Of a stretch of DNA of 64,000 bases, positions 1 to 13,497 are shown piece after piece (within the stretch, counting starts at the first letter, position 1; the number at the start of each line of letters is the position of its first letter). The notes beneath the pieces were generated by a model. That model made no database searches. It saw nothing but the letters and a program-made list of their open reading frames with translations, and was not told the origin of the DNA. Origin of the DNA: Anthostomella pinea (taxonomy: Eukaryota; Ascomycota; Sordariomycetes; Xylariales; Xylariaceae); the NCBI GenBank assembly GCA_963556695.1, contig CAUWAG010000008.1, positions 124,001-188,000 of the forward strand, in the 5' to 3' direction. Position numbers and translations under genes: made by a program.

Positions 1-897
1 CATTTGCGAACGACGGGTTACCCAATCGCTGAGAATTGTCTTATCAGTCACTTGCTCGCGTTGTTGCGCGGTCTCATATTACAGACACTGGCTTAGAATT
101 TGCTTACCTTGGTTATCACTGTGTGGTCGCTCTGCTTCGAAGGCGCCGCAGCAGCCAGTTTCATCTCGGTTGTTGTGGCTTGTGGCTCGGATGTGGACAA
201 GTTGTGTAGTATGCAGCACAGAGAAATAGTGTCTATGGTGGATGTTTAGGAACGATAATGCTGACTTTCAGGGCCGATGTGACGGCTTGAAGTTGTCACT
301 TATTATACCACCAACGGTGGCGGAGATACTGCTAAACTTGATACTTTGTCATCATAGGGATAGGATGCGCTTCGGCTGATCCGAAAGGCCATCCGCGAGG
401 AATGATGCGGAGTGGCAAAGCAGTATTCGCATTAGGTTGGCATCTGTCAGCCATCAAGCTGCTTCTAGGCAACTCTCAAACGGGGGCAAGCACGGACTGC
501 CCGTTCGCCGCCTGTCACTGAGTCAATAATAGCTGTTGGTAAGCCTGTTGGTGGTCTCAGCAATGTCAGGATAGAGGAAGCGATGGCATAGGCAAGACCA
601 CGTGAACATAGGGGTATCCTTATCAGCCACACAGCGGGATCTGACCCATATTTCACCAGCCACATCCAATGTCACAACTACAGCAGCTGCAGCTACCCCT
701 GCACGCCAAGACTCGAGCTAAGAACATTTGAAATGCTTTCGACATCGATGAAGCTTCTGAAGAACTTTGGCAGTGCAGACTGAAAGCTTCGGCCGTTTCC
801 TCTCGCCAGTCCAGCCCGACGCCCTCTAATTACAACACCGTCGCCCCTCACGAACTTTCCCATTCTCTGAGAAACCAAGCAGAAGCAACAGCCCACC
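1..897. other. upstream non-coding sequence
   Basis: I see no supported gene here. The only open frames are short and lack family features. The last 100 bases are the presumed 5' leader and promoter of the TIM13 gene that starts at 898; the start is preceded by a favourable CCACC context. Confidence 0.5.
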
Positions 898-1261
898 ATG
901 GAGTCCGAAGCGGTCAAGACGGAGGTGATCCGCCAAGTCAAGACCCAATACGCCATCGACAATGTGAAGCAACTGATGGAGGTACGCGCGGCACAACAGG
1001 CTACCCCGTCCAAACCCGCTGCTCACCCTCGCCGACCGGGCCCCCTTCAAACATCGTCCTCCCCCGACGAATAAACACTGACCTGGCCCGCGCGTATAGA
1101 AAATCAACGACCACTGCTTCCAACGGTGCGTACCGAAACCCGGCACCTCCCTGTCGGGCGGCGAGCAGGCCTGCTTCACACAGTGCATGGAGAAGTACAT
1201 GCTGGCGTGGAACCAGGTCAGCACGACGTACATCAGCCGGTTACAGCGGGAGCAGCAGTAG
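898..1261 (+). CDS. TIM13: mitochondrial import inner membrane translocase subunit Tim13
   Basis: This encodes a small Tim chaperone of the mitochondrial intermembrane space. In the family, Tim13 pairs with Tim8 and escorts hydrophobic precursors to the TIM22 and SAM machineries. The model has two exons, 898-981 and 1100-1261, around a 118-nt intron (GTACGC...TATAG), giving 81 residues; no single frame covers the gene. The twin CX3C signature is visible: CFQRC at residues 34-38 and CFTQC at 53-57, spaced as in small Tims, so that two disulfides can form a helical hairpin. The C-terminal CMEKYMLAWNQVSTTY stretch favours Tim13 over Tim8, Tim9 or Tim10. The length is normal for the family. The gene stands alone, with a DUF2293 gene on the opposite strand downstream. 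I am confident of the family and fairly confident of the subunit. Confidence 0.9.
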
Positions 1262-2106
1262 AATTGCATACACGGAGTGGGGTGTGTTGTATATCATCGA
1301 CAGGCAGAAGTCGCAGGGGAACATGGAGGATTCTGGGCCCCGGTGACGCCCGGCATTGTATATCATGATCATAGGTGGACGACCGTTGCTCGCGCTGCCT
1401 GGAGCAGGGATTTCTCCCCTCTAGGCGACAGCGCTGCGCTGCGGAAGAGCTTGGTGACGACATAGAGTGTACATTATGGCGAGCGAGCATTGCGGCGTAT
1501 GCTGCTGCTCCGGCCCGGTCAAGGCTGTCTGTAAATGTGTACCAATTCTCAACTTCCGACTTCTGTCCAATACGGGTGGACCCCTATTATTTTACACTCA
1601 TTGCTATTGTTGGGTTGGACGTTCATATGCGGAGTCCAACTGCGAAGATGTAGCAGTAGCGCACATTACTGGCAAAGCACTCAGGCAGCTAGCTACATTA
1701 TCACCATGCTCAACAGGCCGAGGAGCCCTACGACCATATGGGCTCGCGTCCTAACCACAAACATCACCGGACATGACAGTCATTGGTTGGCTCGTTATCT
1801 GGCTCGTCCTGCGGACCTGATCGATATTGCCGGCCTGCCCGGTCCTGTTCCCCGGGCTGGTTCAGCATACCTGCCCGGTACCGCACACCTGTATGATACT
1901 GCAAGTTCGACTGGCTCTGCAGACCTGATGGGCTGTAGTAAACTGGTCCGCCTCTCCCCATGGCCCCCAAGGCGTCGCCGGCGCCTATCCATCTGTTCCA
2001 TGCGTTGCGCCTTGGAGCCTCTTGCTTCTTCTCACCTTGCTCTGATCAATCGTGCTCTGTCTCAGCACCCAGTTTGCTGCACCCACAGTAAGCGCTCCTG
2101 GGTGTG
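1262..2106. other. intergenic sequence, 3' of TIM13
   Basis: Overlapping open frames occur on both strands (the longest at 1535-2155, +), but none shows a domain, a convincing start context or splice signals. The right part runs into a degenerate repeat of the 3' end of the neighbouring DUF2293 gene. Confidence 0.4.
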
Positions 2107-2463
2107 CCGCCTTCACCTCTGCCTTCGCCTCCGCCTCCGCCTGCCGCCGTCTTAGTATCCTCTCATGCCGTCCTAGTTTCCTCTCACGACGGCGTATAGC
2201 TCGAGCGGCCTGTTCCGCTGTTTGAGCGGCCTACTTCTCCTTTTGAGCGGCCTGCTTCGCCGTTTGAGCTAGGCCAGCGATGCGTTGATATCCGCTGGGC
2301 AAACCTCCTTGCTCCTCGCCAGGTAGGTGTGCCGCCTCCGCCTCCGCCTTCGCCTTTTGCTATCTTAGTTTCTTCTAACGACGGTTCTGAGCTCGAGCGG
2401 CCTGTTTCGCCGTTTGAGCTGCGCCAGCGATGGCCCGAACTCCGCTAGACGAACCTCCTTGCT
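2107..2463 (-). repeat. diverged tandem duplication of the DUF2293 gene tail
   Basis: Two related units lie head to tail, about 2107-2320 and 2331-2463. Read on the minus strand, both carry the order Leu-rich GG motif, IAG(L/A)AQTAKQAA, a Gln/Ala repeat, an Arg-rich run and an Ala/Glu/Lys-rich tail. The right unit is the C-terminus of the DUF2293 frame, which ends at 2375. The left unit continues the same style of coding past that stop, in a frame interrupted by three TAG codons (after QNRR, in KKLR*QK and in KEK*AA). It looks like a once-longer low-complexity, coiled-coil-like tail that has been cut off. The alignment was made by eye. Confidence 0.5.
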
Positions 2464-3586
2464 CCCCGGCTTGCTGCCCTCCCTGTCGTCCTCCGCTCAC
2501 TTCTACCTGTGACCGTCTTTGCTGTTCCACTTGCGGATTGCTCGCTCCTCGTAGCTCTTCTCGTAGCCCTACAGCCTGTTCTTTTGGCAACTGTGGTGGT
2601 TCTCGGTGTCCTACTTGTGGTGCTGCTCGCGGGGCCCCTTGCTCCGTCGCCGGGTTTGCTACTTGAAGGCCTGATCGGCGTAGTTGGTATCTCGTTTGGC
2701 TCCCGCGCGGCTTCGCTCGTGCACTGCCCTTTGATTTTTCCTTCTTCTTAGCAAGTGGCAACCTAGGCTTCACCTTCCCCTGGAAGCTCTTCGCGATCAG
2801 GTTAACTTGCGGTCCGGTGATTACCCTCGCCTGGTCGCGCTGTACGCCTTTCCGTAAGAGCACGTCGTATTCGGTGAGCTGGTGGCGTATATGGGCTCGC
2901 ACGGCCAGGGTGGCCTTTTCCTCAATCTCTATGGTGCCTGTCCTACCGACCCGTCCGGCCCCTTTCTTCATCGCCCTGCTGATGATGCCGGGCAGAATTG
3001 CCTGCCTTGGGGTCTGGGGAAACAGCTTCAGGATGTTCTCTTCGAACTGCTTTGCCAAGGCGGTATCGCGCTTCTCAACCGCGAGCTTGCGGTCAAGCCG
3101 TGATGTGATTGCGGCGCGTCTCACGGACGTGGAAATGTGTTTTGGGACGCGGATCCCCAGGTGTACCTTCTCATCCTCGTCCACGACTGCATGCACGGTT
3201 TGGTGGGCTTGCTGGGCCATTAGGCGACAATGCCTGGTGATGCACATGTTGCCCTTGGGGACAAAGTCGTAATCCGGCGGCATCGGCGTAGAGTGGTAGA
3301 CGATCGGTTCCGTCGTCGAGTATAATGGAGTCGAAGCTGAAGTAGTACTGTCCGGAGCGGAACTTCCTGACCTCGCCGACGATCGAGTGATTCTGTCAGT
3401 TCGAAGAACAGAGGTGGAACCTTCTAATCTGGTAGTTTGAGTGGCGGGCTCCCCGCGAGACGCGTCTGGTGCCACCGGCATATTGGATGAGTGCGTGTGT
3501 GAAGCTGGGGACATTGGTATCTTCTGGCGTTCACGATCTGTGGCCCGGACCGCTCGCGAGTACGGTAGGCCAGCTTCTGTCGTCAA
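2375..3586 (-). CDS. DUF2293 domain-containing protein
   Basis: A single-exon frame of 403 residues. At about residues 190-275 it carries the DUF2293 signature: FPQTPRQAILPGIISRAMKK, then GRVGRTGT, LAVRAHIRHQLTEYD and LLRKGVQRDQARVITGPQV. The family is widespread in filamentous fungi and its biochemical role is not established. The N-terminal 90 residues are Ser/Thr-rich; the last 110 are Gln/Arg/Gly-rich and low in complexity, ending in a region that is tandemly duplicated downstream. The true start may be the second Met (near 3514), because the first 24 residues look unlike the rest. Other introns are not excluded. The gene faces TIM13 tail to tail. Confidence 0.75.
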   Translation of the reverse strand: MTTEAGLPYSRAVRATDRERQKIPMSPASHTHSSNMPVAPDASRGEPATQTTRLEGSTSVLRTDRITRSSARSGSSAPDSTTSASTPLYSTTEPIVYHSTPMPPDYDFVPKGNMCITRHCRLMAQQAHQTVHAVVDEDEKVHLGIRVPKHISTSVRRAAITSRLDRKLAVEKRDTALAKQFEENILKLFPQTPRQAILPGIISRAMKKGAGRVGRTGTIEIEEKATLAVRAHIRHQLTEYDVLLRKGVQRDQARVITGPQVNLIAKSFQGKVKPRLPLAKKKEKSKGSARAKPRGSQTRYQLRRSGLQVANPATEQGAPRAAPQVGHREPPQLPKEQAVGLREELRGASNPQVEQQRRSQVEVSGGRQGGQQAGEQGGSSSGVRAIAGAAQTAKQAARAQNRR

Positions 3587-6473
<2,887 letters not shown>

Positions 6474-8329
6474 GGGCTTCTTGACCATCGTGCCATGCGA
6501 TCGGTACTATACCTACGCACAGCCATATGCCCTCAGGGGGGAAGGCGTAACGGCTACGGAAAGTGATCCTTCGCGAGACCACCGCACATTTCTTTAGAGA
6601 TACACCAATGCTTCATGCTTTCATAGACAGATCATAGACCTCCCAATTGACAGATCACCGTCAACAAGCTTGGTTTTTTGGGTTTTAGGTACTGTTCCAT
6701 GTTGTATGGTATAGTACAAGCCTCTAGGTCAGCGCAATTCTCCGGACGGAACAGACGCTGTGACAGCTTCACACATGCTCGCGCAATCGACGACCATCCC
6801 TAGTTGCCGTGAGAGTCAGACACCCTTGGTGGTGTTTCATCAAGGCATCGTGATTGGCGGGGGAGTAACTTAACTTGGGCTAACATTAGGTGAAAGAGTG
6901 CATAGAACGGGCACCGTAGTTCCTGTTTCTAGGTCGTCGACGACATGACCAACACTATTTTAAAGTCCGTTCTAAACGGTCACTAGTTGACCACATATGT
7001 CACTGGCCCATTTGCAAGCTTCTATGCGCTTCCTTATCTGACACAACAGAAATTCAGCTAACAGAATTGCAGGTAATCCGCTACACCGGTCTTCTCAAAT
7101 ATCTCACTGATTGCCGTCCTCATTCCTACTCATGGAAAGACTTTGGGTTTTTTCCCGTACTCTAGATGGATATGATAGGCCCGGCCCCGAAGACGCTCGT
7201 TGTCGATGGCGTTCTCCTCATGTGGAAAAGTACCAATTTCAAAGAGAGGCAGCAGGAGAGGAAAGAATTCAAGGGGTCGGTGTTCTAATTCTTGACGGGG
7301 TCCTGACATCGAGGCACCCAAGGCATCCACCGGGAAGTTCACGCAACGCGGTATTGAAACCAACGCAGAGGCTGCAATGCTCGAGTACACCGACGGCGAG
7401 GTAGATGGAGGGAAAATTAATGACAGAACTATAATGCGCGTCGTTAGGGTAGACGGACGCAGTGGCGGACCAGGAGATGAGGGTGATGACAATACTTGAT
7501 GAGAAGTATATGAGTGCCCAGCAACTCTAATAAGCGTAGTAACCTGGCTGAACTATCATACAGGGCTGAAGGGGCACGTAGCAAAACAAAAGCGAGACTG
7601 TCACCAAATGAGGTGGAAGCTGCCGGGTGCGAGTTGGCCCAGTGATGCAGTACCTGAATACAGCGGAGGCACACTGGAGATGTAGGCGTCGGCGACAAGA
7701 CTCATAATTGTTCCAACAGTCATCGGGAGCAGTGCACGGGGCGGCAGAGGGTATATGTATAAAAACAAAACGAAAATTTCAAATGCACCGGACCACCATC
7801 TGGAGTATTGGTATACCAATCTGCTTGAGGAAAACCAACTGGTTTTTCGGAGGTAGCCACTAACACTTAACATGTAACAAACAAGGTATCTTTATTTTTG
7901 TCGAATCACATTCTCAGGACGGGGCAGGTTCAAGCCTGGGCGGACGGTTATTGTTCTTTTTGTCTTTATATCTTTTTCCTTCGCCATGTTCCCCGATGCA
8001 AATATCTAGCAGTCATGGCAGCCAGCCCGTTTACGTACGCCTAGAAAATCGGACTAAGCCGCACTCCTTTTGGTCAGCTGTAGATTTGATTCTCGCTCAG
8101 GGTATTGAGTGATTTCTTTTGTTTCATCATGATTCATGCTTAGACTTTTCCTGAGGACCTGCAGTCCTAGCCAATCTGGCGCGGTTTGATCACTGCCTCT
8201 GCCATACATCGGACAGTCAAGTTCGCGTTGCCATCATGTGTCCGGTGCCTTTGGCAGTCTTGGTTGAGTCTTCGCCACCCAGTGAAGACTCCCCGCCACG
8301 AGTATATATCACTACATTCTGGCTCGTAT
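6474..8329. other. intergenic sequence of about 1.9 kb
   Basis: No gene can be supported. Minus-strand open frames at 7130-7492 and 7601-7873 have hydrophobic patches, but no recognisable domain and no consistent splice structure. They could be remnants of a decayed gene, but I cannot name one. Confidence 0.35.
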
Positions 8330-9553
8330 TCAGTCCAGACCTTTCTTAGCCTCTTCCGCCTCGCGTTTACGCGCCAGGTATCTCTCCTTGGCACTCGAGA
8401 CATCCGCCTCGGTCTTGCGGCTCTTGCTCGCGCGTTCGACCTTCTGCCTCTCCTCCTCTTCTTCTTCCAAAGACCTCTTCAGGGACTGTTCCAATTGCGC
8501 CTCCATCATGCGCGATTGTCTCTCGCGCATAGCCGGCTTGCCACCGCCCGCGCCAACGAATCCGCGAGACGGGTCCCGGTCATTTTGACGATCCGGCTCT
8601 CTCCTCGTGTCTCTGGACGGGTCTGACTTCTTCTTCGCGCCGAGATTGAGACCGCCCTTCAGCAGCTCGCGCTTGTCCACGACCTGGCCGTCGTCGTTGA
8701 TGGTGATGGAGCCCCCCTTCTGATTGATTTCTCGCGCCACGTCCGCATCCGTCTTTGACGCCTCCTCTTTCGCGTCCTCCTCACCCTTCGGTCCAGGTCC
8801 AGCCTTGGCGCGTTCGTCTGCAGCCTTCACGACCTCAGCATGCCGCTGCTCGCCCCTCTCCAGAAGATCCTTGTAGAACGCAGTCATGCCGCCGCCCTTG
8901 TTCTTCTTCGCCTCGGCTTCTTCCCGCAGGCGCTCCTCCTCCTCGATGCACCGGTTCTCCTCCTGCTGCTTCTTGTAGGCCTCCGTGACGAACTTCTCCT
9001 TGTCCGCGTACTCCTCGCCCTCCTCCTCCCGCTCGCGCGCGATCTTCTTCTCCTCGGCGATCAGCGCGTCGCGCTTCCGTACCGCGGCCGAAGCCAGCAG
9101 GTTCTTCATGTACTTGGGTTTGCGCTCGACGTCCTCTTGTGTGACTTTCTTCTCCGGCTTTAGGGAGTCGTAGACCGCGTCGTAATCGTATATGGAGGGA
9201 TCCAGCACTTCTGCGGCTTCTCGGTGTTTGCGCGACTCTAGAGAGCTTGACAGGTCTCCGTACATCGACATCTGTGACTTCTTGGATTTGCTGGTCGGTG
9301 GCTGGTTGGGCGGGCCATTTTTCAAATTGAAGGGGGGTTTCTTGCTCGTTGGCGCGCCCGGTGGTCTTGTCGAGAAGTCGTCGTCGAGCTCTGATATCGC
9401 GGTAGCCCGGGGGCCGTTGCGTGGACCAGTCGCGTCGTCGTCCGAATCGTCCTCGCCGCCGAACAGTGGTTTCCGCTTCGGCGGAGCGGGCTTTGAGGCG
9501 CCAGGCTTCTTGGCCACATTGAGACCGAACGACAGGCCTGGCTTGCTCATCAT
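8330..9553 (-). CDS. NSRP1/CCDC55-like nuclear speckle splicing regulatory protein
   Basis: A single-exon frame of 407 residues. The N-terminus (MSKPGLSFGLN..., then an acidic GGEDDSDDD patch) precedes the conserved NSRP1 block at about residues 110-240: LDPSIYDYDAVYDSLK, KPKYMKNLLASAAVRKRD, then a long charged coiled coil including EEYADKEKFVTEAYKKQQEE and MTAFYKDLLERGE. Metazoan members sit in nuclear speckles and influence splice-site choice; the fungal role is inferred. The C-terminus is Arg/Glu/Lys-rich, ending in a second coiled-coil-like stretch. A second ATG lies one codon downstream of the first, and either could be used. The gene is divergent from an NFKBIL1-like gene across a spacer of about 300 bp. 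Confidence 0.8.
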   Translation of the reverse strand: MMSKPGLSFGLNVAKKPGASKPAPPKRKPLFGGEDDSDDDATGPRNGPRATAISELDDDFSTRPPGAPTSKKPPFNLKNGPPNQPPTSKSKKSQMSMYGDLSSSLESRKHREAAEVLDPSIYDYDAVYDSLKPEKKVTQEDVERKPKYMKNLLASAAVRKRDALIAEEKKIAREREEEGEEYADKEKFVTEAYKKQQEENRCIEEEERLREEAEAKKNKGGGMTAFYKDLLERGEQRHAEVVKAADERAKAGPGPKGEEDAKEEASKTDADVAREINQKGGSITINDDGQVVDKRELLKGGLNLGAKKKSDPSRDTRREPDRQNDRDPSRGFVGAGGGKPAMRERQSRMMEAQLEQSLKRSLEEEEEERQKVERASKSRKTEADVSSAKERYLARKREAEEAKKGLD

Positions 9554-9849
9554 GGGATTACTGAGCCGTCGCGGATGTCCTGGTATTAAGAATGCGATTG
9601 AGTAGGTGCTTGACGTCTGAGTTGAGCTTCAGTTGGAGAAGCGGCGTAAGACTAGGTACCTAGCACCAGCCACAAGCTGCGGGCGATACAAGGGTCTGAA
9701 AAGGAATTCGGGGATAAGATTAGATAGGATCTAGTATCGATCTTATCGCATCCATGTCTAGGCCACTCTAATTTTCAACGTCATCGCCTATCCTGACTGT
9801 CGACTCGTCCAGACTCGCCAGAGTACAAACACACAAAAATGATACCGCG
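9554..9849. promoter_or_regulatory. bidirectional promoter region between two nuclear-protein genes
   Basis: A 296-bp spacer separates the divergent starts of the NSRP1-like (-) and NFKBIL1-like (+) genes, so it must hold both promoters and leaders. No specific factor site is claimed. Both genes encode charged, probably nuclear proteins linked to mRNA processing, so co-expression is plausible but unproven. Confidence 0.5.
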
Positions 9850-10956
9850 ATGACGACCGCGCCGCCGTCGCCCAAGAGGCGACACATACTGTCGTCAATC
9901 AACCCCGAATCTTGGTCAGCATCACCGAAACCCGAGACCGATGGCATGAAATCCGAAGGCCCTCCCGAAGAACCACTCGATGCAGAGCCGAAGACGACAG
10001 CGGAGGCTACAGAAAAGAAGACCTCCAAGTTCCGCTTCAAGTCGAAACACTCGCGCTCGCACCGATCCTCTCGACACCGCGACCGCGATTATGAACAGGA
10101 TGCAGAAAGAGACAAGGGCAGAGACGGCGACCCCGAACCATCCTCCTCCCATCGCCACCACCGACACAGACACCACCACCACCGGCACAAGCGGCGGCGG
10201 ACGCGCTCCCGCTCGCCCACCCCACCCAACCCGTACGACCCGCCACTTCTCGACTCGGACGCCGCCTTCCGCGAGTCGCTCTTCGACGCCATGGCCGACG
10301 ACGAGGGCGCCGCGTACTGGGAGGGCGTGTACGGGCAGCCGATCCACGTGTACAGCCAAGCCCGGCCAAGCGCCTCCAGCAACAATAACAACCACAACCC
10401 CGAAAGCGGCGGCGACAAGGACGGGCTGGCACACATGGACGACGACGAGTACGCCGCGTACGTGCGCCAGAACATGTGGGAGAAGACGCACCAGGGCCTG
10501 CTGGAGGAGCGCGCGCGCCGCGAGGAGAAGAAGCGGCAGCGAGCCGAGAAGGAGTCCGAGGCCGCGCGGTTGACGCGCGAGATGGAGCGCAGTCTGCGGC
10601 GCGGCGAGGAGAGGCGGCGGAAGCGCAGCTGGAAGGGGCGCTGGGAGGCGTATCTGCAGGCCTGGACGGTGTGGGACGGCGCGCTCGAGGGCATGGCGTG
10701 GCCGGTGGAGAGCGGGCGGCGCGAGGATGTCGGCTCTGCTGCCGTCAGGGACTTCTTCGTCATGGGGATCGATCCTGTAGATGTTGGCGAGGCGGAACTC
10801 CTGGCAAGGCTGAAGGAGGAGCGCGTTAGGTGGCATCCGGACAAGATACAGCAGCGGTTGGGTGGGAAGGTTGACGAGGCCGTCATGAGAGATGTCACGG
10901 CTGTCTTTCAGATCGTGGACAAGTTGTGGTCAGATACCCGCTCTAAAGCACATTGA
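9850..10956 (+). CDS. NFKBIL1-like protein with degenerate J-domain-like C-terminus
   Basis: A single-exon frame of 368 residues. The N-terminal third is Arg/Ser/His-rich (RS-like stretches, a His-Arg run around residues 100-120), typical of nuclear RNA-processing factors. The middle is a long basic/acidic helix (residues 210-270). The C-terminal 90 residues match the end of NFKBIL1 family proteins: WPV..GR.EDV..AAVRDFF, then LLARLKEERVRWHPDKIQQR and a VFQIVDKLW helix. The WHPDK element resembles the HPD loop of J-domains, but a full J-domain is not evident. Human NFKBIL1 has been linked to splicing; the fungal function is inferred. It shares a promoter region with the NSRP1-like gene. Confidence 0.75.
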   Translation: MTTAPPSPKRRHILSSINPESWSASPKPETDGMKSEGPPEEPLDAEPKTTAEATEKKTSKFRFKSKHSRSHRSSRHRDRDYEQDAERDKGRDGDPEPSSSHRHHRHRHHHHRHKRRRTRSRSPTPPNPYDPPLLDSDAAFRESLFDAMADDEGAAYWEGVYGQPIHVYSQARPSASSNNNNHNPESGGDKDGLAHMDDDEYAAYVRQNMWEKTHQGLLEERARREEKKRQRAEKESEAARLTREMERSLRRGEERRRKRSWKGRWEAYLQAWTVWDGALEGMAWPVESGRREDVGSAAVRDFFVMGIDPVDVGEAELLARLKEERVRWHPDKIQQRLGGKVDEAVMRDVTAVFQIVDKLWSDTRSKAH

Positions 10957-11979
10957 CGAGATTTTACGTTTGAAAGATCGGAATGCATGGCGTACGTCGC
11001 GTGAATATTGTGAGGACTCTAATATGACTGCTACATTTGATCTTAGCAAGTGATCACGATGAACACGAATTCTGCTTGGGAGTCTACCTAGGTAGTGAGC
11101 GTCCTGCAGAGCAGCTTCGGCGTCTCCTGCCATGGGGAGGAAGTCAGGCGGAGGAAGGTGCTTCTCGCAGGGCAGCTCCCCAGATGTACGATCCCACGTT
11201 GCGTGGACACGACAGCCTACGGTGGTATGTTCGAATAAAGCCCAATTCCTGCCGAACGAATTGTATGCCTGATGATGGGCACTCTGGCTGACTCCATTCG
11301 GATGCATGCTGGGCTACTGCCGAGTACACCACAAGCAAGATACGCTTCTCCCTCCACGCTGCAGAGCGATACACAGCAGAGTACGCAGAACAGCACAGAG
11401 TAGATACGCAGCCCAGCAAAGGGTACGCATCACAGAGTACCGTAGTCATCACATCACAGCAAAATCCAAGATCTTCCTCATGTCGCCGCCCAAGGCGACG
11501 AGCACAACGAAAACAAAGTGTGGTGGGAAAGAAACAGCAAAAATTCCAGTCGGAGAGATGCCGAAGCACGCCTCTAGACAGTCAGCTCCGCGATGTGCAA
11601 TGCAGGCCTCCTGTCTAGCCAGAGGGTTTTTTTGAGCGCCCCCGGGCCGACCAAGGTAAGTTTAACCAAAAAGGAAAAGGGAAGAGAAAGAGGGGAGGGA
11701 GGCCAGATATTTATGTGTTTCTAGGAGTGGGGCGGGGTGCTGGCTGATTGTGCGCCTGCAGTTGGAGCGCAGCTGGTGCTGGGCAGCTACCACGATGCGC
11801 CATTGTGCTGATTGGGGCAGGCACTGATTGATTGGTTGGGTCCCAAGCGTCCATTGTTCATTATCAGTTCATTTGATTTGGGTGAATGGGTTGTTCTCGC
11901 GGTTTCAATTCATTCATTCAAGTGGGTGCATCGTGTACTACAGTAGTACCACCCATTGTGACCATGACCAAGCCTGGTA
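10957..11979. other. intergenic sequence
   Basis: No supported gene. Short frames on both strands lack any domain. There is a purine-rich stretch near 11670-11705. Confidence 0.4.
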
Positions 11980-13497
11980 TCAGCCAGCACCGTTTGGGGT
12001 GACCGGCTCCCCTGACGTCTTTCCCAGATTATTCACGGACTCCAGGAGTAAGTCTCTCATATCCTTCGGCTCTCCTCGGATGTAAGGCCTCATGACTTGC
12101 ACAGCAGAGCTGGGCTCCCTTCCTTCCACTCTCAATCGACGTATTCTGAGATAGTCATTCCCGAAACCCAAGTCATTCCCGTACCCCATTCCTCGAGGAC
12201 CTATGGAGAAGTAGATAGAGTCATCGCCGTTCCGCCACCAAAACCCGAAACGAGGTTCCCGTTTGTCCTCGTCGCCCTCTTCCTTCGGCTGTTCTAGATG
12301 TCTTGAGAAGTGTGACCATTTCCAGTTTCCGTCCTTCTCATCCGGGCCGTACGGTTGCCGCTTAATGTGAGTGCCGGGATCATACTGTGTGTCTTCAATG
12401 AATATTTGCTGGATGTTTCCTGAAGAATCCTCCACCTTGAACCACAATGGACCGAGGATCTGCTGCCGCCGGTCCACGTTGCGTAGATTGTCCATTTCTT
12501 GTGGGAGCTCCCTGTCATCAATGCCGCTGGCACGGGCCTGGTGCCGGTCCCATTCCCATCGTAGGAATTCCTCTACAATCTCTCGTTCAGGCGCGACGGC
12601 TTGCGGCAGTAATGGATCAAGCCCGTTTTGTTCCCTCAGCCGGCCTGGGACATGTGCTCGCTCCTTCAAGGCCCCCAACAGGGTCTGTGCTCCTTTGATT
12701 GCGAGTATGCGTTCGAGCTGTTTAGGAATACAACCTGATGGGACGGAAGCAACATGTTGTGTTAGATATTGGCTTTCTTCGTTTGTGTTCTTGTCGTTGC
12801 CGTCTTTTGCTCCCCCAAGGGCTTCCACTGTCACACCAGTGCTCAATATGTGGTCGTGGAGAAGCGTGTGGTGAAAGGGGTATGGCCCGTCGAATTCGGG
12901 GAGCATGGAAGGATGCAAATACAGTCCACCGTACCTCGCACCGCGTATCAGAGCGGGTGGGACTGATCGGAAGGGGAAGGCAGCGATGATCAAATCAAAC
13001 GCGGGGGGCATCTGTCACGATTAGTCTCCCCGTCCCAATGCTCTTGGAAGTAGAAACTTACGTTCCGTTCCTGTCCCCTGTACCGAACGTGAGTACGCAA
13101 GCCCAGCTGAGAAGCCAGCAACTTGATCGGCGCTGTATCTATGTTAGAACGCCATCCGATCGCCAGTGATATTCGAAGACAACCCACGACCCTGTGCCGA
13201 CTGGTCTGCTAAGTACGGAGGTGTCTCCTGCTCGAAGGCCACCTCGATCGAGTGGAACAAGTAGGGGAGGCCAATGACACGGTGAGGTCGTTCTTGCGTC
13301 TTGGTGTAGTACAAGGCTGCAAGAGAAGCGCAACTGAATTCGTCCCGGCCGCAGAACAGAACTCGCATGCGCGTACCATCAGTCACCTTGTCTCGCGACT
13401 CTCGCCGGTGTGGCCGACTGAGGTTGCGGGTTTGCGCGCCGCATATTGCAGCCACTGCCCGCCACGGGGCTCGTAGCTTCGTGGCGAGTAGAGACAT
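11980..13497 (-). CDS. divergent methionyl-tRNA formyltransferase-like protein, probably mitochondrial
   Basis: Three exons (13188-13497, 13062-13138, 11980-13011) with introns of 49 and 50 nt (GTGGGT...CTAACATAG; GTAAGT...GACAG) give 472 residues. The N-terminus is Arg/Ala/Leu-rich, like a mitochondrial targeting sequence. Then come family landmarks: MRVLFCGRDEFSCASLAALY, APIKLLASQLGLRTH, FDLIIAAFPFRSVPPALIRG, ARYGGLYLHPSMLPEFDGPY with HHTLL, and TGVTVEAL; near the end is LRIRRLRVEGRE, like the tRNA-binding C-terminal domain. Such enzymes formylate initiator Met-tRNA with 10-formyl-THF. However, the N-x-H catalytic motif reads Y-L-H (Asn replaced by Tyr), and the usual Asp-containing FDHG/LDTG element after TGVT is not recognisable. 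The protein may be inactive or changed in function. The 5' splice model is my best fit. Confidence 0.65.

Noticed and set aside
1535..2155. 206-codon plus-strand frame downstream of TIM13
   Set aside because: No domain, no start context, and its end overlaps the degenerate repeat that makes sense on the minus strand.
7920..7945. B-box-like GGTTCAAGCC suggesting a tRNA
   Set aside because: No A box or matching acceptor stem upstream.
9922..10836. 304-codon minus-strand open frame
   Set aside because: Antisense of the NFKBIL1-like gene; composition is the mirror of its Arg-rich coding.
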